From positions 7,695,821-7,759,820 of the forward strand of contig NC_079312.1 of assembly GCF_029931775.1 (NCBI RefSeq): 64,000 nt of DNA. Reading direction: 5' to 3'. Positions 55,006 to 64,000 of this stretch are shown here, in pieces (within the stretch, counting starts at the first letter, position 1; each line of letters begins with the position of its first letter). A program made the position numbers and the translations under genes. This stretch comes from Euleptes europaea (Eukaryota; Chordata; Lepidosauria; Squamata; Sphaerodactylidae). Below the pieces are notes generated by a model. That model was not told where the DNA came from and ran no database searches. It was given only the letters and a program-made list of their open reading frames with translations.

Positions 55006-55206
55006 GTTCAGTGGTAGAGCATCTGCTTGGCATGCAGAAGGTCCCCAGTTCAACCCCAAACATCTCCAGTTTAAAAAACCAAGTAGGAGATAATGCGAAA
55101 GACCTCAGCCTGAGACTCAGAACAAGCGACTGCCACTCTGAATAGATAATACCAACCTTGATGGACCAGTGGTCTGATCCACTATGTCAGCTTCATGTGT
55201 TCATGG
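55006..55206 (+). mobile_element. tRNA-Ala-derived SINE
   Basis: GTTCAGTGGTAGAGCATCTG, then CTTGGCATGCAGAAGG and the CAGTTCAACCCC B box, ending AGCTTCATGTGTTCATG. Confidence 0.75.
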
Positions 55207-55359
55207 ACGTTTAGACTTTATGGATGGTACAACTAGACTCTGGAACGTCTGCACTAATCTTGACCAAAGGGCAACGCCAAGGCACAGCAATCTAGCAGCT
55301 CACAGCAGTATATCGGAAAAGGATTATGGGTAAAAGGACCAAACTGAGAACAACATGTA

Positions 55360-55627
55360 TTCTTTTTTTAAAAAAATTTATTAATTTTTATAACATAACA
55401 CAAAAAACAAAAACAAACAAATACAATAAAAACTACATAAAAATACAAAGGAGTATCTATATATACTTATTCATACATACATGATTACAAAATTATGAAA
55501 ACCGGAAAGATACCCCTTCGACCCTCCACCCACCTTAAAAAAGTGACCCATCACCCGACTTCCGAAGAAGTGTCTTAACAGTTTTAAAAATATCTATTAA
55601 CAAAAAAATATAAGAATATTAAAACTA
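55360..55627 (-). mobile_element. A/T-rich retroposon remnant, host of the foldback insert
   Basis: An A/T-rich stretch (AAAAACAAAAACAAACAAATAC) resembling the 3' end of a LINE. It continues after the insert at 55862-56050 (CATCCATAATTTCTCTCTCC). L1-like is possible but unproven. Confidence 0.35.
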
Positions 55628-55848
55628 AAAATATTGTCGAAGGCTTTCACGGTCAGAGTTCATTGGTTCTTGTAGGTTATCCGGGCTGTGTGACCGTGGT
55701 CTTGGAATTTTCTTTCCTGACGTTTCGCCAGCAACTGTGGCCGGCATCTTCAGAGGAGTCTGAAGATGCCTGCCACAGTTGCTGGCGAAACGTCAGGAAA
55801 GAAAATTCCAAGACCACGGTCACACAGCCCGGATAACCTACAAGAACC
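55628..55848. mobile_element. Penelope-like foldback with hammerhead-like cores
   Basis: Arms 55665-55754 and 55759-55848 are inverted copies of 90 bp with one mismatch and a 4-bp spacer. The 13-bp duplication AATATTAAAACTA flanks the element (55615-55627 and 55849-55861). On the + strand CTGAAGA (55760-55766), a possible stem GCC...GGC, then GAAA (55787-55790) and CGTC fit the hammerhead ribozyme core CUGANGA...GAAA...GUC; the minus strand has the same at 55753-55719. Penelope-like retroelements are known to carry such motifs in their terminal repeats. The assignment is from motif and structure only. Confidence 0.55.
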
Positions 55849-56289
55849 AATATTAAAACTAGTTTCTCTAACTCACTAATTAAAGTAGTAAAATCCATTT
55901 TTGCCAGTTTATCCCAATATGTAGCGGCCTTTGCCCAAGTTTTTTTTATATTCTTCCATATCTCTTCCGCGTAGGAATTCAGTTAGTTTGGCCATCCTCA
56001 TATACATCCATAATTTCTCTCTCCAGTCACAGATTGAAGGTTTATAGAACAACATTTATTCTCAGCGGCTGCAGTTTTTGTGCTTTCCCTGAACTATGCA
56101 GCATGGCTAGCTTCCTTGAGTCATCATTTGGTTTGCAAGCATCATTTGGTTCGTAGTGCAACACATCTCTTGATGTGCTAATAACTGGGAGATCTGCGTT
56201 CAAATTCTCACTCTGCTATGAAATTGTAGGCGAGGTGACTCTGAGCCAGATGCATACTCTTTTGTCTCAGACCAATCCGCCTCACAGGT

Positions 56290-56760
56290 TTGCTGCGAGG
56301 ATAAAAGTAGGAGGAGAGTGGAAAAAAATACTGCTCTTGCGGCAGAGATTTTTCCTCCCCCCAAGGGGGGGGGGCGCGCGAAAGCAATGCCTGTCAATTC
56401 ATTCCTGCCGCCTGCTTTAGCTTGCAACTTTGAATCCGCGTCGCTGCTTGCAGCGAGCTGCAAAAGGCAACCGCCCAAAAGTGGGTTAAATGCACAGGAC
56501 GGAGGGTCCCCCCCCCCCGCCACCACCATCCCTAGACAAGCAGGAAATGTAGGAAAGGGGGGATGCCAAAAACAGATGCACTTTCCTGGGGGCAGGGCGA
56601 TCCACTCCCACCCGTGGGTTTCCTTGCAGGAAGACCGTGGAGGCTGTTGCGCGGACGGAGCAACGCTGGAAAGGTGCAGAATGGGGTGGGTGGGGAATCG
56701 GGGATTGTTTTAGGAGCCAAGGGAGATCCCCAAACTGTCCTCCCCTCTGCAAAGTCTATG
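56290..56760 (+). promoter_or_regulatory. GC-rich island, possible promoter of the D/E region
   Basis: A locally GC-rich stretch with CpGs (GCGCGCGAAAGC; GAATCCGCGTCGCTG; GTTGCGCGGACGGAGC) lies 2.4 kb upstream of KRAB exon D. No ZNF143-like site or leader exon in the right phase was found, so its link to exon D is a guess from position. Confidence 0.35.
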
Positions 56761-57144
56761 CACCCAGCTTAGATCTATTTTCTTTTCCATTGCACCTTGA
56801 GCCTCTGGCATTCGCCAGGGCAGGCTTTGGTTGGAAAGCCACGCTTAAGAGTTCCCTGCTCGCCTTGGCAGGTCCCCCCTGTGGCCTTCCAGAAGCCCTG
56901 GTGTTTTCAAGGACGCAAAAGGGTTTTGCTGAAATCCGAGCAAAGATCCCTGGGTCCATCGTCCTGGGTCCAAGGAAAGGCTAGCCAGATACTGCTAGGA
57001 AGCCCACAAGTCACCAGGTTGGGATAGTTGCGCCCTGTCGTTTATCCCGGTCTTCTGGAATTCCAAGGAATACAGCCTTTGCACATGGAGGTTCCATTCT
57101 GGACTGTTATGATGCAAGCGAGAGCCTATTCTGATACTTGTGTG

Positions 57145-57350
57145 TAAAGTGTCTTATGGCGGCTGACTTATGGCGACCCCTTGTTGGGGTTTTCATGGCA
57201 AGAGACTAACAGAGGTGCTTTGCCAGTGCCTCCCTCTGCACAGCAACCCTGGACTTCCTTGGTGGTCTCCCATCCAAATACTAACCAGGGCTGACCCTGC
57301 TTAGCTTCTGAGATCTGATGAGATCAGGCTAGCCTGGGCCATCCCGGTCA
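57145..57350 (-). mobile_element. 5S-rRNA-derived SINE
   Basis: The plus strand shows GGTGGTCTCCCATCCAAATA, CTAACCAGGGCTGACCCTGC and TTAGCTTCTGAGATCTGATG, the reverse complement of 5S rRNA's GATCTCGGAAGCTAAGCAGG region, plus the CTTTGCCAGTGCCTCCCTC body. Confidence 0.8.
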
Positions 57351-57364
57351 GGGCATTCTGATAC

Positions 57365-57690
57365 TTGTGTGTGTTAAGTGCCGTCAAGTCGCTTCCGACT
57401 CATGGCGACCCTATGAATGAAAGTCCTCCAAAATGTCCTATCTTTGACAGCCTTGCTCAGATCTTGCAAATGGAAGGCTGTGGCTTCCTTTATTGAGTCA
57501 ATCCATCTCTTGTTGGGTCTTCCTCTTTTCCTGCTGCCCTCAACTTTTCCTAGCATGACGGTCTTTTCCAGTGACTCTTGTCGTCTCATGACATGACCAA
57601 AATACGACAGCCTCAGTTTAGTCATTTCAGCTTCTAGGGTCAGTTCAGGCTTGATTTGATCTATAACCCACTGATTTGTTTTTTTGGCAG
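57365..57690 (-). mobile_element. BovB (RTE) LINE, C-terminal end
   Basis: Minus-strand frame of 83 codons: LSYFGHVMRRQESLEKTVML, GKVEGSRKRGRPNKRWIDSI, ...FIHRVAMSRKRL, the characteristic BovB C-terminus. The 3' UTR phrase CCGTCAAGTCGCTTCCGAC is at the left end. Confidence 0.85.
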
Positions 57691-58326
57691 ATACTTACTG
57701 GAATGCAAAACTAGGGATTCCATCGAAAAAGGGGAGGGGGTTGTCTTACATTTGCATACAAATTCCAGTTGGGTCCAGTAATAAAATTTTGTTTGTGTGG
57801 TTTTGAGGGGATGTTATTCTTACATTCAGGGTCATCTTCATTGCAAGTGAGCATGGTAATTAAATGTCTAACCCTCAACACACCGCAAAAATATGTCCAG
57901 TGCATTTTAATCTTGTCTTTCCTCTAAGAAGCATTTTTTTTGCCTTGTTTCTCACAACCACCTTGTTAGGTAGTAACATAAGAGTTGGAAGGGGCCGCTG
58001 AAGCAACAGCTTGGGGGAAGCAGAATGAGTGGGCCGCCGCCACACGACTGGGGCTTGGCTTGCTCCTAGCCATCAGGGGCGCGGGAAGTATCTGGAATCA
58101 TCTCCTGGGCCTCAGCTGCACAGGCCAAGGTGGCGATTGCGGTCCCTTGCTCCAGTTAACAAACCACCTTCGGTTCTTGTTTCCAAACCAGAGTGCCCGC
58201 ATGCCCCAAAGCACCTTGGCGAAACTAATAAGCAATAGCCCCATTAACCCTTAACCCCAGGGAAAAATTTTTTTGACATACACCTGTCCAATTCTGAGGG
58301 CACAAAATATAGACTTTACCGTAGAC

Positions 58327-58611
58327 CAGTAGTTCCCAACCTTTTTTTGACCAGGGACCTCTAGGACTTTTTTGTTCAGTGCAGGGACCCCAAGGTTCAA
58401 AATAAAAATTCTGAGAATTTGAAAATAAACTTTAATCATAACTGTTAGTTAAACATTAAACTTATAAAAATATATATTCAAATATTATTCTAATAGAGAA
58501 CTTTTAATTGAAAATATTAATTTATTATGGGTTTATAACTTTGTTTCGTGGACCTTAATTTAGTTCTCGGGGACCCCTGGGGGTCCACGGACCCCCGGTT
58601 GGGAACCAGTG
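58327..58611. mobile_element. Non-autonomous hAT element
   Basis: Inverted ends CAGTAGTTCCCAACC and GGTTGGGAACCAGTG around a 285-bp, AT-rich body; 8-bp duplication CCGTAGAC at 58319-58326 and 58612-58619. It carries no transposase. Confidence 0.85.
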
Positions 58612-58949
58612 CCGTAGACAGTGTAACATGCCTATCGTTACCAGCCAAGACGTAGAACAGATGAAAATCCTGTATACAGCAAGGGAACCTGCTCATTCAT
58701 GGCAATCTATATTTAGCTCTCACAGATGAATACAAGTGATCACTAAATACAAAATGAGGTGAAGTTTCAATTACAGCTCTGCCACAAGGGGCAGCTGAGA
58801 CCTTTGCAGCAACCTGACAGTTTTGTGAGGGGTAACGCACACACCGCCTTGTTTTATCTGGGTGCTTCCTTTTTCGGCATGGGGCATAAAGATGACTTCC
58901 GGTACGGCAAGCTGCTCCCGCTCCTATAGATCCTTTCTGAAGATAATTC

Positions 58950-59010
58950 ACGGTGGGTAGCCGTGTTAGTCTGTCTGCAGTAGTAGAAAAGGGCAAGAGT
59001 CCAGTAGCAC
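58950..59010 (+). repeat. Dispersed repeat fragment (GTAGCACCTTAAAG family)
   Basis: GTGGGTAGCCGTGTTAGTCT through GCAAGAGTCCAGTAGCACC; it stops about 37 nt before KRAB exon D and so lies in its branch-point region. Confidence 0.6.
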
Positions 59011-59046
59011 CATCATTTCTGAAGGGAGACTTTCTTCTCCTTTCAG

Positions 59047-59175
59047 TGTATATGGTTTCCTTTGAGGAGGAGGCTGTGTATTTCACTGAGGCAGAGTGCG
59101 TTATGCTGGATCCAGGCCAAAGAGCAACGTACGAGGAAGTCATGCAGGAGATTTACGGGAATGTGGCCTTTCTGG
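59047..59175 (+). CDS. KRAB-A exon D, degenerate
   Basis: After CTCCTTTCAG the exon reads (Y)[39 protein letters not shown] and ends CTGG|GTAAAG in phase 1. It is recognisably an A-box, but EEW has become AEC, losing the Trp, and VMLE is VMQE. The 5' side is 5 nt longer than a phase-0 start would allow, so splicing from a standard leader would shift frame; Met at 59052 could serve as a start instead. No B-box or finger exon is seen in the remaining 4.8 kb. It is either a partial gene continuing beyond the window or a decaying copy. Confidence 0.65.
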
Positions 59176-59439
59176 GTAAAGAGCTCTTTTCCATTTGTTG
59201 GTAGGTGCCGAACAACATAATTCTCACGTTATTTTTCCTGCTATTAATTTTTCTCTAAGGCATGGGTTCCTTCCCACACTTTTTGAGCCTGGGAGCACAT
59301 TTGGAATTGTAGCTGCCACAGGAGGTGAAGCCAGCCACAAAATGATTGCCACAGCTTATTTTCAGTAACGCAGTGTAGATCCTGGTGCTGTGGTGGCAGT
59401 TGCTGCCAAAGCAACATTTTAAAAAAATGTTTTGCGTCA

Positions 59440-59690
59440 GTGTTTGGCTCTCGTGGCCCTTTCTTGCATGCCCAGGGTAGTGTCGATTGCTACTTTGGGG
59501 TCAGGAAGCAATTTTCCTCCTGGCCAGGTTGGCCAGGGATCCTGGAGGGTTGTGTTTGTTTGTTTTTTGGCGGCATCTTCTGGGTGTGGAGCAGGGGTGC
59601 GGGGGGGAGGTAGTTGTGAATTTCATGCATTGCGCCGGGGGTTGGACCCGGTGACCTGGTGGTCCCTTCCAACTCCATGATTATGACCTC
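59440..59690 (+). mobile_element. CR1 3' end
   Basis: TTGGCTCTCGTGGCCCTTTC to CTTCCAACTCCATGATTATG, with the GGGGGTTGGACCCGGTGACC terminal phrase. Confidence 0.75.
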
Positions 59691-60476
59691 TTGTCCATGT
59701 TATCCTCAAAACAAAACAAAAGTGGTATTTTAAAAAACTACCATTGTAAGCTGCCTTGAACCATGAGGAAAGGCAGGGGGTAAATATTTCAATAAATTAA
59801 TAAACAACAACCCTGTGAGGTAGGTTATGAACAACAGATTCCCCTACTTACTCACCTGGAGGGAGGATTCCTGAGCTGGTCGTCACTTTCCTGTTTTGAG
59901 ACATCTTCTGTGGGAGACTTTTATGTTCTCTGCATGCAAGACGATGCATAACTCTGGCCTTTCAGATGCTTTTTTAAAAGTTCAAGTTAATTTTTTACTT
60001 CTAAAGCAGCACTCTGTGTTGTGCCCTAGAGTTGATGTCAGCAGTTTTTTAAAATACAAAGAACCGAAATAAACAATGGCTATTAAAAATACAAAAGATA
60101 TATAAAGGTTAAGACCCCCCCCCCATGTGTCCCTGACAGGTGGCATAGTGACTCCGGTGATCTATTCTAGGATGTTTCTCCTTTGTGGTGGAGAGGAAAT
60201 GGCTTTTATGCATCCCAGTTAGGTAGAGGAGGGGTCACTGGGGAGACAGGCAGGAGACCTCTTTCCCCAGCTCATCACCCTGGGCTGGAGAAAACCCATC
60301 TCTTTCCCGTTGTTTCTATCAAATCTGCACACACACCCCAGCAAGGCTGCGAATGCCTCTCATGAAGACTTGGATGCTGCCAGAGATCCTCTCAGCCACT
60401 TTGCCTGAACTACCCTTTGGAATTGTGCTTAGGAAGGAAAGTACTATGAGGAGAAAATGTTTCCTTTCTCTTTCAG
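59691..60476. other. Intronic or intergenic DNA
   Basis: No feature was recognised apart from an A-rich stretch near 60050-60120. Nothing resembles a B-box or finger exon. Confidence 0.4.
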
Positions 60477-60603
60477 GGTCCAGAGCCCTTTGAGGAAGTT
60501 GCAGAGTATTAACATGAGGAGGAGTGGGCTTTGCTGGATCTGAACCAAAGAGATCTGCAGGTTGAAATCAGGCTAAAGGCTTTTGCAAATATGGACAATG
60601 CGG
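60477..60603 (+). pseudogene. KRAB-A exon E with in-frame stop
   Basis: 127 nt, the canonical exon size, between TCTCTTTCAG and GCGG|GTAAGT. Phase 0 reads GPEPFEEVAEY, then TAA at 60510-60512, then HEEEWALLDLNQRDLQVEI. Splice sites are preserved although the coding frame is not, and the VMLENYENV part is unrecognisable (RLKAFANMDNA). A dead duplicate of the KRAB exon, 1.3 kb after exon D. Confidence 0.85.
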
Positions 60604-61042
60604 GTAAGTCTTCCTTTTTTCCCTTTGGGTTGGAAAAAAACAAACCAGTTTAAGAAAGCTGAAAATAGAGAGAAGTTTTTAGCACTCTTGCCATGCATTA
60701 GCACCCGCTGCCCTCCTCTTTCAACCTGGCAGGATTGTAGGATCTCTTCACAGAAAGGCAGAGCCCTTTGCCGGAGGCAGAGCGGCAGCCCTTTGCTAAT
60801 CAGAACTGCATCATATGGCATCGAAAGGACCTCCTGGCTCTTGTTTGAAGGATGTAGTCTGCTATAAGATGGTTCTTCCCTCTGGGCTGGGGCTTCACTT
60901 CCTTCTGCAGAGTTTAGGGCAGGTAAAACACTTCCAGCTTTCTCTTTGTGACTCTCTCCTGTGGCCTTCAGGGCAAGGAATCAGCCACATTGCAGTGCCA
61001 AGTTGGTGCTTCTCGATACAACAATGAACTGTATGAAGACCT
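60604..61042. other. DNA downstream of KRAB exon E
   Basis: 60620-60950 resembles in style the intron after KRAB exons A and B (AACCTGGCAGGATTGTAGG, TCTCTTTGTGACTCTC) but no exon was found. Confidence 0.3.
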
Positions 61043-61306
61043 TCATTTATTTATTTATTTACTTCATTTATATCCTGCCTTTCTCTCCAGTCGGGACCCA
61101 AAGCACCGCACATCATTCTCTTCGCCTGCATTTAATTCTCGCAACAACCCTATGAGGTAGTCGGAGTGTGTGTGACTGAAGGTCACCCAGTAAACTTCCA
61201 AGGCTGAAGGTCACCCAGTAAACTTCCAAGGCTGAGTGGGGATTCGAACCTGGGCTTCCCAGATACTAGCCCAACATCGTAAGCTGCTGCACTACTCTGG
61301 TTCTCC
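61043..61306 (-). mobile_element. Sauria SINE
   Basis: TTATATCCTGCCTTTCTCTC and CAGTCGGGACCCAAAGCAC are the reverse complement of the Sauria tail; GGGGATTCGAACCTGGGC is the B-box complement; ACTACTCTGGTTCTC is the head. A block of about 28 bp (AAGGTCACCCAGTAAACTTC...) is tandemly doubled at 61178-61234. Confidence 0.7.
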
Positions 61307-62254
61307 AGTGCTGTATGGGATTGTTTAGGGCACATGCATGAAGGTTTGAGAATAGAGTTTTTAAGAGAATGGTGAGGTTTTTTATTTAATAGGTGGCTGG
61401 ATATAGCAGAAGCATAGCTGGTCTTGGAAACAGCTGGGGGTTCTGTAGAAGTTAAAATTGTAAAATGTTGCAAATTCAGAAAACCGACAACCATAAAATG
61501 GGATTTAAAAAAATCTAATAAACAAACCTGTTGAAGAGAGATTTCAATGCAAACATAAAATGACATGGATCCAACCATCTGTGTGCATGCTTGGAGTTTT
61601 CCTGTGCTCTTTCCCATTCCTGCAGCACCTCCCAACCTCTGAAAAGATTATTCCTGGGGTCACAGGGTCTGCAGGAAGGAATACCATGTGGGTGCGTGGG
61701 CTGGAGAGAAGGACACGAAATGGCTTGCCTGAGTGGACTTGCACCTGCGGAAGAGAAAAGGAGGAACAATTTTGCCTCCTTGTCCTTCCTCAGTCCACTG
61801 CCCCTGCCCTCCATGTGCTATTCCTCCACATGGGTCCCACCACCTGGGAATAATCTCTCCAGGGACTGGAAAGGACTGCCAGAACAGAGCTACTGACAGA
61901 GGTCAGGTCACGTGTCCGAAGTGCAGGAAGTGATTATGCAGCATTAACATGTACTTGGTCAAAACAATTTCTTCCCCCCCATTTCCTTTTGAAACTCAAC
62001 TTCAACGCTGTTTTAAACAATTCAAAACATGTCAATAACTCAGTAGTAACATAAGACCAAACAAATGGAGCAAAACTGGGGGAAAAAACACCTCTGTAGC
62101 CGTCAGAAAGTAACAGCCGAGACTCTAAAACAAGAAGTCGCTGTAACTAAGGTTGCCAGTTGTCTGGAGAAAAACGTGCTCTGCCTTTAACACAGGCTTA
62201 AATGGATATCATTTACATGTTGGCGTGTACTAACGGGCTTAACATTCAAATAGC
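61307..62254. other. Region without recognised gene
   Basis: Overlapping open frames of up to 150 codons (61183-61635 minus) lack known domains. No splice-bounded exon was identified. Confidence 0.35.
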
Positions 62255-62790
62255 AAGGCGTCATTGTCCCGCTGTATACAGCATGGGTCAGGCCGCACCT
62301 GGAGTACTGTGTGCTGTTCCGGAGGCCTCGCTTTAAAAAGGATGTGGACCGAATGCCAAGGGTGCAGAGGAGACTGACAAGGACGATCAGGGTCCTGGAG
62401 ACCAAGCCTTATGAGGAAAGGTTGAGGGGCTTGGGAATGTCCAGTCTGGAAAAGAGGAGGCTGGGGGGGGATATGAGTGCTCTCTTTAAATATTTGAAAG
62501 GCTGTCATTTAGAGGAGGGCAGGGAGCTGTTCCTGTTGGCAGCAGAGGATAGGACTCGCAATAATGGGTATACATTACTGGCAGAAAAGTACTGGCTGGA
62601 CATTAGGAAAAAATTGTTTTACAGTAAGAGTAGTTCAGTAGTAGAATGGGCTGCCTAGGGAGGTGGTGAGGTCTCCCTCACTGGCAGTCTTCAAGCAGCA
62701 GCTGGACGAACTAGGGCTACGCTGTTCCTGCATTGAGCAGGGGGTTGGACTAGATGTTCTCTATGGCCCAACTCTATGATACCTCCAAGC
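62255..62790 (+). mobile_element. CR1 3' region
   Basis: Coding end RFKKDVDRMPRVQRRLTRTI, LETKPYEERLRGLGMSSLEK and then the 3' UTR with GAGCAGGGGGTTGGACTAGA; similar to 9424-9775 but longer. Confidence 0.75.
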
Positions 62791-62964
62791 CCTGAAAACC
62801 TTCAGCTGCCCATTCTACATATTAAATCTCTATTAAAGGGGCAAGAAATTTTTCTCCAGGGCTGTTGGCAAGCATAGCCAACCCAAGGCCAACATTGCTT
62901 CCCATCAAAGGCTTTAGGGAACTGATTACTCTCTCTGATCAGCATGATGTGCATCTGTTAATAG

Positions 62965-63165
62965 CCAAGTTCGGGTCGCTGTGTTAGTCTGTAGTAGCAG
63001 ATCAAAATATGAGTCCATTAGCATCTTCAACAAAATTTTCCAGAGTGTAAGCTTTCAGGATTCAAAGCTCAATTCTTCAGATTAAATTAGCTTTGACTCA
63101 TGAAAGCTTATACCCTGGAAATTTTTGTTAGTTTTTTCTTTGCTACTGGACTAAAATTTTATTTT
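62965..63165. repeat. Dispersed foldback-like repeat
   Basis: GGTCGCTGTGTTAGTCTGTA, ATGAGTCCATTAGCATCTTC and, inverted, TTTTTGTTAGTTTTTTCTTTGC: a diverged member of the family at 38728-38905. Confidence 0.45.
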
Positions 63166-63344
63166 GTTGAAAACCAACTGGCTCTGTTCTGGATGCACTG
63201 TACTTTGATCTGGAGTACTGGATTCATCTGGAAAGAGATTTTACCAGCAGAGTTCAAATGAAGCTGCCATTAGTCCTAGCTGAGTATTCTATGTTGTGAC
63301 TAACAGCTGCCTTCTCATACAGAATTCTTCTCAGTCTTGTAGAA

Positions 63345-63425
63345 ACACCTTCAAACAGGGGACTGAACCTGGGACCTTCTGCATGCAAATTGTTTGCTTT
63401 TCCACTGAGAGATAGATCTTCTTAC
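63345..63425 (-). mobile_element. tRNA-Ala-type SINE fragment
   Basis: GGGGACTGAACCTGGGACCT, TCTGCATGCAAATTG and TTCCACTGAGAGATAG, the reverse complement of the tRNA-like head. Confidence 0.5.
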
Positions 63426-63546
63426 TTGTGCATTTATCCCCACCTGGCCTGCAAGAATTTGAAGAGCTGCATGCAAAAGGTTATTCCAGGTATCTGTACA
63501 ACAATCCTATTAGGTAGGTTATACTTGACAGATGCATACTGTCTCA

Positions 63547-63780
63547 TGGTCAGCATGGTATAGTGGTTATGAATATTGGACTAGGATCTGGAAGATCCAG
63601 GTTGGAATCCCCATTTTGCCATGAAAGCTGCTGGGTGGGGAAGCAGTCACAAGGAGTGCCTAAACTTAGCCTAAATTACCTCATAGGATTGTTGTTGTGA
63701 GGGTAAAATGGAGGAGGGCTGAAAAGAATATGGCAAGCTGCTTTTGGTCTCCATTGGGGGAAAACCGAGTGTAAATGCCT
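63547..63780 (+). mobile_element. Sauria SINE
   Basis: Head GGTCAGCATGGTATAGTGGT, B-box region CCAGGTTGGAATCCCC, body AAAGCTGCTGGGTGGGGAAG, AAATGGAGGAGGGCTGAAAA, and end GGGAAAACCGAGTGTAAATG: the standard Sauria layout, distinct from the longer-tailed copies elsewhere in the window. Confidence 0.75.
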
Positions 63781-63799
63781 AAATTAAATTAAGGTCATC

Positions 63800-64000
63800 C
63801 ACTAAGGTTAGGGATGTGGACTGGTATGGTTTAGCCTTCTCAGATCTCAGAACCTAATCATGGTCAGTATGTACCGTAGATGATAGACCACCAATAAAGA
63901 CTCTGCAGAGGAAGGCAATAGAAAACCACCTCTGTGTCTTGCTTGCTTTGAAAGCCTCTTGCAGGGGTCACCATAAATGGGTTGTGATTTGACAGCACTT
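63800..64000 (+). mobile_element. 5S-rRNA-derived SINE
   Basis: A diverged 5S-like head (CTTCTCAGATCTCAGAACC) and a good body and tail: GACTCTGCAGAGGAAGGCAA, AAACCACCTCTGTGTCTTGC, GGTTGTGATTTGACAGCACTT. It is cut by the window end. Confidence 0.65.

Overview
The window looks like nuclear DNA from a squamate reptile, possibly a gecko. This is inferred from the repeats: Sauria-type tRNA SINEs, BovB and CR1 LINEs, 5S-rRNA-derived SINEs, hAT elements, a chromovirus and Penelope-like DNA. Genes are intron-split and sit in a sea of interspersed repeats, so there are no operons or ribosome binding sites. The only clear host genes belong to a KRAB zinc-finger (KRAB-ZNF) cluster read on the + strand.

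Layout. 1.3-1.8 kb: solo LTR. 2.2-3.7 kb: module A, a GC-rich promoter with a ZNF143-like site, a 13-codon first exon and a KRAB-A exon. 3.9-9.8 kb: duplicated segments mixed with CR1 and another LINE. 11.3-20.2 kb: gene B, a second copy of the promoter/first-exon/KRAB module followed by a 19-finger exon; its long intron holds BovB and GC-rich DNA transposons. 20.2-20.9 kb: decayed extra fingers. 21.7-24.2 kb: broken chromovirus. 28.0-28.6 kb: zinc-finger gene relic. 30.5-37.0 kb: young, nearly whole chromovirus inside a BovB LINE. 37.4-38.4 kb: MITE cluster. 38.9-39.3 kb: second solo LTR. 41.0-48.0 kb: gene C, the most complete gene (start exon, KRAB-A, KRAB-B, 18 fingers, all exon phases compatible). 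48-64 kb: repeats plus two further KRAB-A exons (D, degenerate; E, with an in-frame stop) whose finger exons are not in the window.

How the parts fit. KRAB-ZNF proteins normally bind DNA through their C2H2 fingers and recruit TRIM28/KAP1 through the KRAB box to silence chromatin, often at transposons. Modules A and B look like a segmental duplication, and both end in the phase that the gene B finger exon accepts, so they could act as alternative 5' modules for one array. Modules A, B and D deviate at KRAB residues known to matter for TRIM28 binding, while gene C is canonical.

Points worth a second look: a 166-bp tandem duplication in finger array B whose two copies share the same 2-nt linker loss; a SINE whose tail abuts the KRAB exon B splice acceptor; a Penelope-like foldback with hammerhead-ribozyme-like cores on both strands and a 13-bp target duplication; an inverted repeat with 89-bp arms that look identical; and a chromovirus with apparently identical LTRs and a self-priming signature.

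All calls come from reading the sequence by eye. Family names for repeats rest on remembered hallmarks, not searches, and repeat boundaries are approximate unless a target-site duplication is given.
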